Of a stretch of 64,000 nucleotides of DNA, positions 59,096 to 64,000 are shown piece after piece. Positions within the stretch are counted from its first letter, which is position 1. The number at the start of each line of letters is the position of its first letter. Location: assembly GCF_030272615.1 (NCBI RefSeq), contig NC_081409.1, forward strand, positions 915,220,840-915,284,839, read 5' to 3'. Origin of the DNA: Cryptomeria japonica (lineage: Eukaryota > Streptophyta > Pinopsida > Cupressales > Cupressaceae). A model generated the notes under the pieces. That model made no database searches and was not told the origin of the DNA. It saw only the letters and a list, made by a program, of their open reading frames with translations. The translations under genes were made by a program, and so were the position numbers.

Positions 59096-60208
59096 TGAAA
59101 GGAAAGCATAGTGCGGAAACACCTTCCTAATGTCAATTAATAGGGGAAATCATACAAGAATGAAGTTTAAAACTTTTACAGAATGTTAAGAAAAACATAA
59201 AAAAAACAAATAGAATCAAACACAGAGACAGAACACCAAGAATTACATGGGAAAACCCTTTCGGGGAAAAAACCGACCACCAACAGTTGAACACTTTATT
59301 TCCAGCAAATGAAGTTACAATAAAGTTTCAGTCTGTAACTATAGCTATTCATTCTCAGATTCTAGTGAACTGGACACTACAACCGGCTCTCGACTATCAG
59401 TCACACATCATGCCACCATAATTATCCAATGGCTTCATATACCAGATTGTCGACAGTTCATCTGAGCAACTGCACCAATGGTTTGAAGTATAACCATCTA
59501 CCTACGTCGGTCTGCATTCATGGGAAACACAATATCCCACATGCACCAGGAAGTCAGGTCGGTTTGTATTTATATACAGTGGCATGAACTTCTAATGTGA
59601 CCATGAGCTCATCTTTTAGACTTCGATTCGAAGCGAGCATCCGCAGTCGGTCTCTAATCCATCAGCCATCAGACAGACCACAAATATGTTTCTCCGATCT
59701 CCTGATGAACTAGTAGACAACTCCACTAACGTAGCTCCAAAATAGGTCGGCTCCATTGGCTCATCAGAATAACACTCCAACAGATAGACCCGAGCTCCCG
59801 ATGATACCCGATCACCAAAGGTGACTCCATCGGGTCATTGGCAAGACAACCAAACTGGCTACCCCGATCCCCGATACCAACGAAGGCAGAATCATCAGGT
59901 ATTAGTGTAGCAACTGATTGTGTCACCCCAATCATCGATAGCACTTAGTCGGTTTCATCAGGTCATCAGAAACACATCCAAACTGGTTACCCTGATCGTC
60001 GATGCTACCCCGATGACCGAAGACGACTTCATCGGGTCATCAGGATAACTTCAAAACCTACTTCTCCAAGATTTGATACCTACTCTGATATGTCGAGTTC
60101 ATCGTCAAAGGTTATACCCATAGATGTTCCATCGGGATAGGTTACTCTGATCAGCCCGAGCAGAAACTAGCACAATGTCAACTGAATTCGAGGCACATAT
60201 TTCCAACA
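59096..60208 (-). mobile_element. Solo LTR (Copia type) inside gag
   Basis: 1113 bp. On the minus strand it begins TGTTGGAAATATGTGCC, a common plant Copia LTR start, and ends CCTTTCA. A TATATAAATA box lies at 59567-59576 on the minus strand, and the phrase GGGAAAACCCTTTCGGGG (plus strand) near 59248-59265 is usual for such LTRs. The interrupted gag reads on across it, and a near-match 5-bp duplication flanks it. No internal region, so recombination between two LTRs is likely. Confidence 0.8.
59567..59576 (-). promoter_or_regulatory. TATA box of the solo LTR
   Basis: TATATAAATA on the minus strand. Confidence 0.6.
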
Positions 60209-60430
60209 ATTTGATACATATTTTCTCAAAGTACCAAGAGCCATAGAATTTTTAGTGAGTCATTCAATGTGAGTATTAGGATAATCTTTAGGATTTGTTG
60301 GTGTTTTTATTGTTCCATTTATGTAATAAATGAGTCTTTTTTTCATTAACATACTCCATGCTTTAATTTTCCATGATGCATAATTATGTGGAGTTAGAAG
60401 TGGAAATTTAGGAGAACCCATAGAAACAAA
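60209..60430 (-). pseudogene. Copia gag, N-terminal part
   Basis: MGSPKFPLLTPHNYASWKIK (ATG near 60421) and GTLRKYVSN at the break are the standard start of plant Copia gag (DUF4219 type). One stop lies between. It is cut at 60209 by the solo LTR. Confidence 0.8.
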
Positions 60431-60479
60431 AATGAAAGAGCAAAAGATAGAGAGAGGCACAATCAACAACACAACCCCC

Positions 60480-61369
60480 CAAATTCACTCAATCAAAGAA
60501 CCCTCACCACCCCAAAAATGATGATTTGGGACTTTATAATTAGTGCATGTATAATGGGCCACTTGCAAAAAAGGGAAAAGTAGGATTATGATTTCAATAT
60601 TACAACTACCTTAAATAGGCTATAGAAGACTCCAACCAACAATGCTCAAGATCTAAGCTGAGATCCAAGCAAATTACAAGTACCAAATAGGCCAAAAAAG
60701 ACCAAGTTTTGAAAGTATAATTTCTACTCAAAATGGTGAAAAACTAATAGCACCATGTGAAAGTAAACAAAATATTATGCACTTTTTTTAAAAATGGCAC
60801 CTAAAAAGAAGGTGTATGAGCTTGATCGGAGCTTGAGAAGTTGCAGAATTGAGGATTAGATAGGTATAGTTGTGAAAAATTAAAAATTCTAAAAACAAAG
60901 TTCACCAAAATTAGAAACTAATGACACCACTGTAGAGATCACAAAAATAAAGCCCAAATAAAAAAAATTGCACTAAAAAGGTCTCAAAATGACCAAGTTA
61001 TGAGCCTCCAAATTTGGACTGCAAAAACAAAAACACTTGTACTAAACTTCAAGAACAATAACTGAACTGACTGTCAACTTAAAAGAATCACTTGTAGATC
61101 TCCAAATCATAAACCATCTGAATTAAGGACACACCGGAACATCTCAAACACTCTACTAAATCTGCAAACCAATATATTGCAATGCAAAATAAAATCCAGA
61201 ACACTAATCAACACCGAAAAACCAACCACAATAATGGATCTCATAACTTGATCAAATCTCCATGTGAACCTCTGAAACTTGACCTGAATCAAAACTCACT
61301 TAATTTGACTGCAACACTGGAACACACAAAGGAATATGTTGACATCAATGACAACACATCACTCCAACA
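60480..61369 (-). repeat. Copia LTR-like sequence
   Basis: On the minus strand GGGGAGAT is followed by TGTTGGAGTGATGTGTTGTC, a very usual Copia junction of polypurine tract and LTR start. The LTR would begin at 61369. Its far end was not found. It could be the 5' LTR of the Copia at 56-60 kb or the 3' LTR of another. Confidence 0.45.
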
Positions 61370-61379
61370 ATCTCCCCAT

Positions 61380-62930
61380 ACATCCAACAATCTTCGCAAT
61401 GCCAACAGGTTCTCCTTATAGGGGTTGTCAGAGCTTTAAGTAGCTTTCTTTGAAAATCTACATCATGATCTTCTTCCTCAAATAATTACAATAGACCATT
61501 ATTTTTAGAAAGCCTAAATCCCATATTCACTGAATCAAGAAGTGTGGATCGTACCCCGCAGTTAACCCTTCATTGTATCCTTCAAAGTGAGGTATGATAT
61601 TCCTTAGTTCATAAGGTTTTCGAACCTTCAGGGAATGATATCTAGTGTGCTCGTGCCATGGTGGGGGAGCCAATGTCACCAAATCTTTGCATATCTATTT
61701 TGTCTGAGATACTTCTTTTAAAGCGAAGGGCCTCAGTTTAATAGTATCCTCATTCCAACCTAGGTAGTACATGCTTCCAAGTGCTCTATTTGTTAATACT
61801 AGTAAAAATATGGGCTAATCTAGGCCCATTTTCGATCATAACTCTAAATCAAAGTCAAGCAAATTCAAATAGCCATTGTTGTTTATTATGTCTTTTGTGA
61901 TTGTTCATGATAAACATTACCGTTTTGAAAAATCAAAACTTGTCAAAAACTTCAACATTCCAAAAAACTTATCCAAAATTTTCAAAAATTGAAACATCAA
62001 ACAATTTCAAACATCACCATATCATGTAGGAAATCTAAACTGTCTCAACCATACATGGCTAAGTGCACAAAGATGGTAGTAAAAAATGGGGGTATAAGAG
62101 GACACTTTTTTTCTGAAATAAGGTGAACCTAAACTTGGAGTCAAAATTTGAAAGTCATCCACTCAAGTTATGAAGATAATCAAAGAACAAATATTGTAGT
62201 ACTCTAAATCTAGTTTCCAAACTACTAAACTTTTTCAAAATTGGATAAGATGAAGGGAGTCAAATCCTTCGCGCACAAAAAATAGACCCTGATTTTTTTT
62301 CTGAAAAATATAACATAGTGTTTGACATGCACATCAAAAAAGTCATAGTTAGATTTGGTATTTTGACAAATCCTTTGGCAGAAAGATAGTTGCGAGTGAG
62401 CACTAGAAGATGTGTATTTTTTTGTTGAGTATTTATTTTTTTTAAGATTTTTCCAATCGAGCACATTCTGAAAATTAGGTGTCTGTTCGTGCGCGAAGCA
62501 TAAGTTGCACTAAACAAATCAAAAATACAATTTTTTTTTATAAATTGTAAATAATCAAGTGCACTACAATAATATATAATTTTTTATTTTATTTGGATAA
62601 GTATATCAAAAGTTATTAAAAACATGGTGCACCTATGTCTGTGAGAACTATGGAGATACTAGTAAAAGAAATTCAATAATAATATGTTATTGTTGTTCAA
62701 ATTTAAAAAAAAAAAATGGTTAGAAAGCTTAGAAAATGGATGAAAATATGGTGGCAATTTTAGAAATACCCACTTGATGAAGTGTAAACCTGATGATGAC
62801 AAAGTCGATAAACCAAGTTGATAAAATAAAACATGTCAAAAATGAGGGAAATGGAGGGAAACCAAACTTCCAAACCGTAGCTTTGTCATCCAGACCTATT
62901 TCCAATCCTAAATAGTCAAAAGCGCGTATG
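61380..62930. other. Spacer without recognised genes
   Basis: 61500-62100 resembles in style the leader of Tat elements (CCATGGTGGGGGAGCCAATGTCACC at 61657-61681 compared with 27255-27280), but the match is short. The rest is AT-rich with poly(A) and poly(T) runs. Open frames on the minus strand (62225-62517, 62729-62983) have no motif. Confidence 0.4.
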
Positions 62931-62948
62931 GGGTACTTATTTTGTAAG

Positions 62949-63052
62949 TAGCGTGTACGCGCTATGTTTACTATAAACAACACGTATGCGCTATGTTTAC
63001 TATAAATAGCGCGTACGCGCTATTCTTACTATAAATAGCACGTATGTGATAA
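62949..63052. repeat. 29-30-bp tandem array with a GCGCGTACGCGC palindrome
   Basis: Four units, at about 62951, 62981, 63010 and 63039, share (G/C)(C/A)CGTA(C/T)GCGCTAT-TT-ACTATAAA. The third holds a perfect 20-bp palindrome at 63005-63024. The ACTATAAATAG part of each unit resembles a TATA box. Confidence 0.9.
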
Positions 63053-63125
63053 GTTTGTTTAAATTATGTTTATCATGTATGCTCTCTTAAGAAAATTGAC
63101 TGATGGATTTGTGTGTGTGTATTGA

Positions 63126-63561
63126 ATAGGAGGAAGAAGGGTCTAAAATTGAACCACGAGTGTATTACTATGACAAACAAGGAAACCTGCAGCAATATTC
63201 TTCTCGAATGTGTTTTTAATGATCAAAGCAGATGTGGAAAATAGTGTCAACAAAGAAAAATGATGAGTCGAAGTACCTACAATATGTTTTTTAGAAAGAA
63301 ACAACCGTTAGGAAGAGAAAGAGGGAGAGTAACATAGATGATATCCTGGAGAATGATAGTGGTGGGTATGCGAGAGTTCCCATGTTGTTACACAACCCCT
63401 GTCACCTAGAGAAATTAAAGTTTGTTGTAAGCATGGCAGTGGTAGTATATGATGATCATCACTTGTCAAAAGGCTTGGAAGGGTACATACCCATGAATGA
63501 AATCAAGTGTGTAATTCCTATAGTCACAATCAAGATCAGTCCTATAACATTGCAAATTTAA
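63126..63561 (+). pseudogene. Unrecognised coding-like fragment
   Basis: A first stretch (KIEPRVYYYDKQGNLQQYSS, near 63145-63205) ends at a stop. In another frame, ATG 63232 reads WKIVSTKKNDESKYLQYVF, a TAG at 63292-63294, then a basic RKRKRES and VPMLLHNPCHLEKLKFVV to a TAA at 63559-63561. Amino-acid make-up is protein-like, but I do not know the family. It could be a decayed gene or element gag, or chance. Confidence 0.3.
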
Positions 63562-63769
63562 TAGAATCATATGTTTTAGAAAGGCAATACTCTTAGGCTT
63601 AGGTCAAGCTTGTACACTTTATTTTTGGTGAAGCCTCATTGTTTGTTCGATTGGAGTCTCTCTTATGCTGACAATGGTCTAACTTAGCTATATCAAAACT
63701 AAACTACTGATGTTCTATTGTATGATGTTCTATTCATAACTTTAAATAATATATCATTTTATTAGCCCA

Positions 63770-64000
63770 CCATATGGACCCCTTAGGTGTCACTAGAGGT
63801 CATATTGTTTCCTAAGAGGTCATATGGTGTCTTGTGACCCCTTAGGACACCATATGACCCCTTAAGACACCATACAACACCGTATGGTGTCGTTATGTGT
63901 CTTATGTTGTCATATGACCCTTAGGACACCTTATGACCCCTTAGGACACCATATGGTGTCGTTAGGGGTAATATGGTGTCCTCAGGGTTCATATGGTCTC
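63770..64000. repeat. 20-bp palindromic tandem array, cut by the window edge
   Basis: Variants of ACCCCTTAGGACACCATATG recur in both orientations about ten times. GACACCATATGGTGTC at 63945-63960 is a perfect 16-bp palindrome. A near-palindrome with GACACCATAC and GTATGGTGTC arms lies at about 63866-63891. Confidence 0.9.

Larger units (their letters stand above)
56180..60430 (-). mobile_element. Decayed Copia element with a solo LTR in its gag
   Basis: On the minus strand gag (60430-60209, interrupted, 59095-58643), protease (58445-58113), integrase (about 58110-57263) and RT (about 57040-56180) follow in Copia order. RNaseH was not found, and no clear flanking LTR pair could be assigned. 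An LTR-like sequence lies directly upstream at 60.5-61.4 kb. Stops and frame changes are common. Confidence 0.85.

Noticed and set aside
62949-64000. CRISPR-like repeat arrays
   Set aside because: Units are tandem and palindromic without unique spacers, and the sequence is plant nuclear DNA.

Overview
The window is a piece of a large, repeat-rich plant nuclear genome. The pattern of nested LTR retrotransposons, plant L1-type LINEs, Tat-lineage Gypsy elements and AT-rich decayed spacers suggests a gymnosperm or a similarly big plant genome, but the species cannot be fixed from the sequence. I found no convincing intact host gene, tRNA, rRNA or CRISPR array. Nearly everything that can be named is mobile-element sequence.

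Layout. 1-1560: part of an undefined LTR element. 1.5-7.6 kb: LINE A, a decayed L1-type LINE on the minus strand, split by a 2.2-kb Copia derivative (3602-5840). 8.4-14.16 kb: LINE B, a second, longer L1-type LINE on the minus strand. 14632-30124: a complete 15.5-kb Tat-lineage Gypsy element on the minus strand. It has 1439-bp LTRs about 99% identical by eye, a perfect 5-bp target duplication CATAT, gag-protease, RT/RNaseH/second RNaseH/integrase, and a spliced-looking antisense gene downstream of pol. 30.7-31.9 kb: Copia remnant. 33601-41304: a 7.7-kb non-autonomous plus-strand element with Tat-like protease and G-patch but no RT or integrase, bounded on its right by a compound (CA)(TA)(GA) microsatellite. 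41.9-50.3 kb: AT-rich spacer with several tandem duplications and degenerate dispersed repeats. 50344-54637: a 4.3-kb LTR element (TSD TTTAA) with one uninterrupted gag-protease ORF and no pol, a TR-GAG type element. 55.1 kb: 3' end of a Copia 5' LTR with its primer-binding site. 56.2-60.4 kb: a decayed minus-strand Copia element whose gag is interrupted by a 1.1-kb solo LTR (59096-60208). 60.5-61.4 kb: LTR-like sequence. 62.9-64.0 kb: two palindrome-bearing tandem arrays around an unrecognised coding-like stretch.

How the parts relate. The 15.5-kb Tat element encodes the full enzymatic set in principle, although this copy is broken by in-frame stops. The 7.7-kb element shares its unusual primer-binding site (starting TGGTGAACCC), its D-N-G protease and its G-patch, so it may have depended on a Tat relative for mobilisation. 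The 4.3-kb element has an initiator-Met primer site and would need RT and integrase from another family. The most unusual items are the antisense TATA/splice/poly(A) gene unit in the Tat element, the oppositely oriented AGCGCT arrays at the two ends of its internal region, the pol-less protease element, and the palindromic arrays at the right edge.
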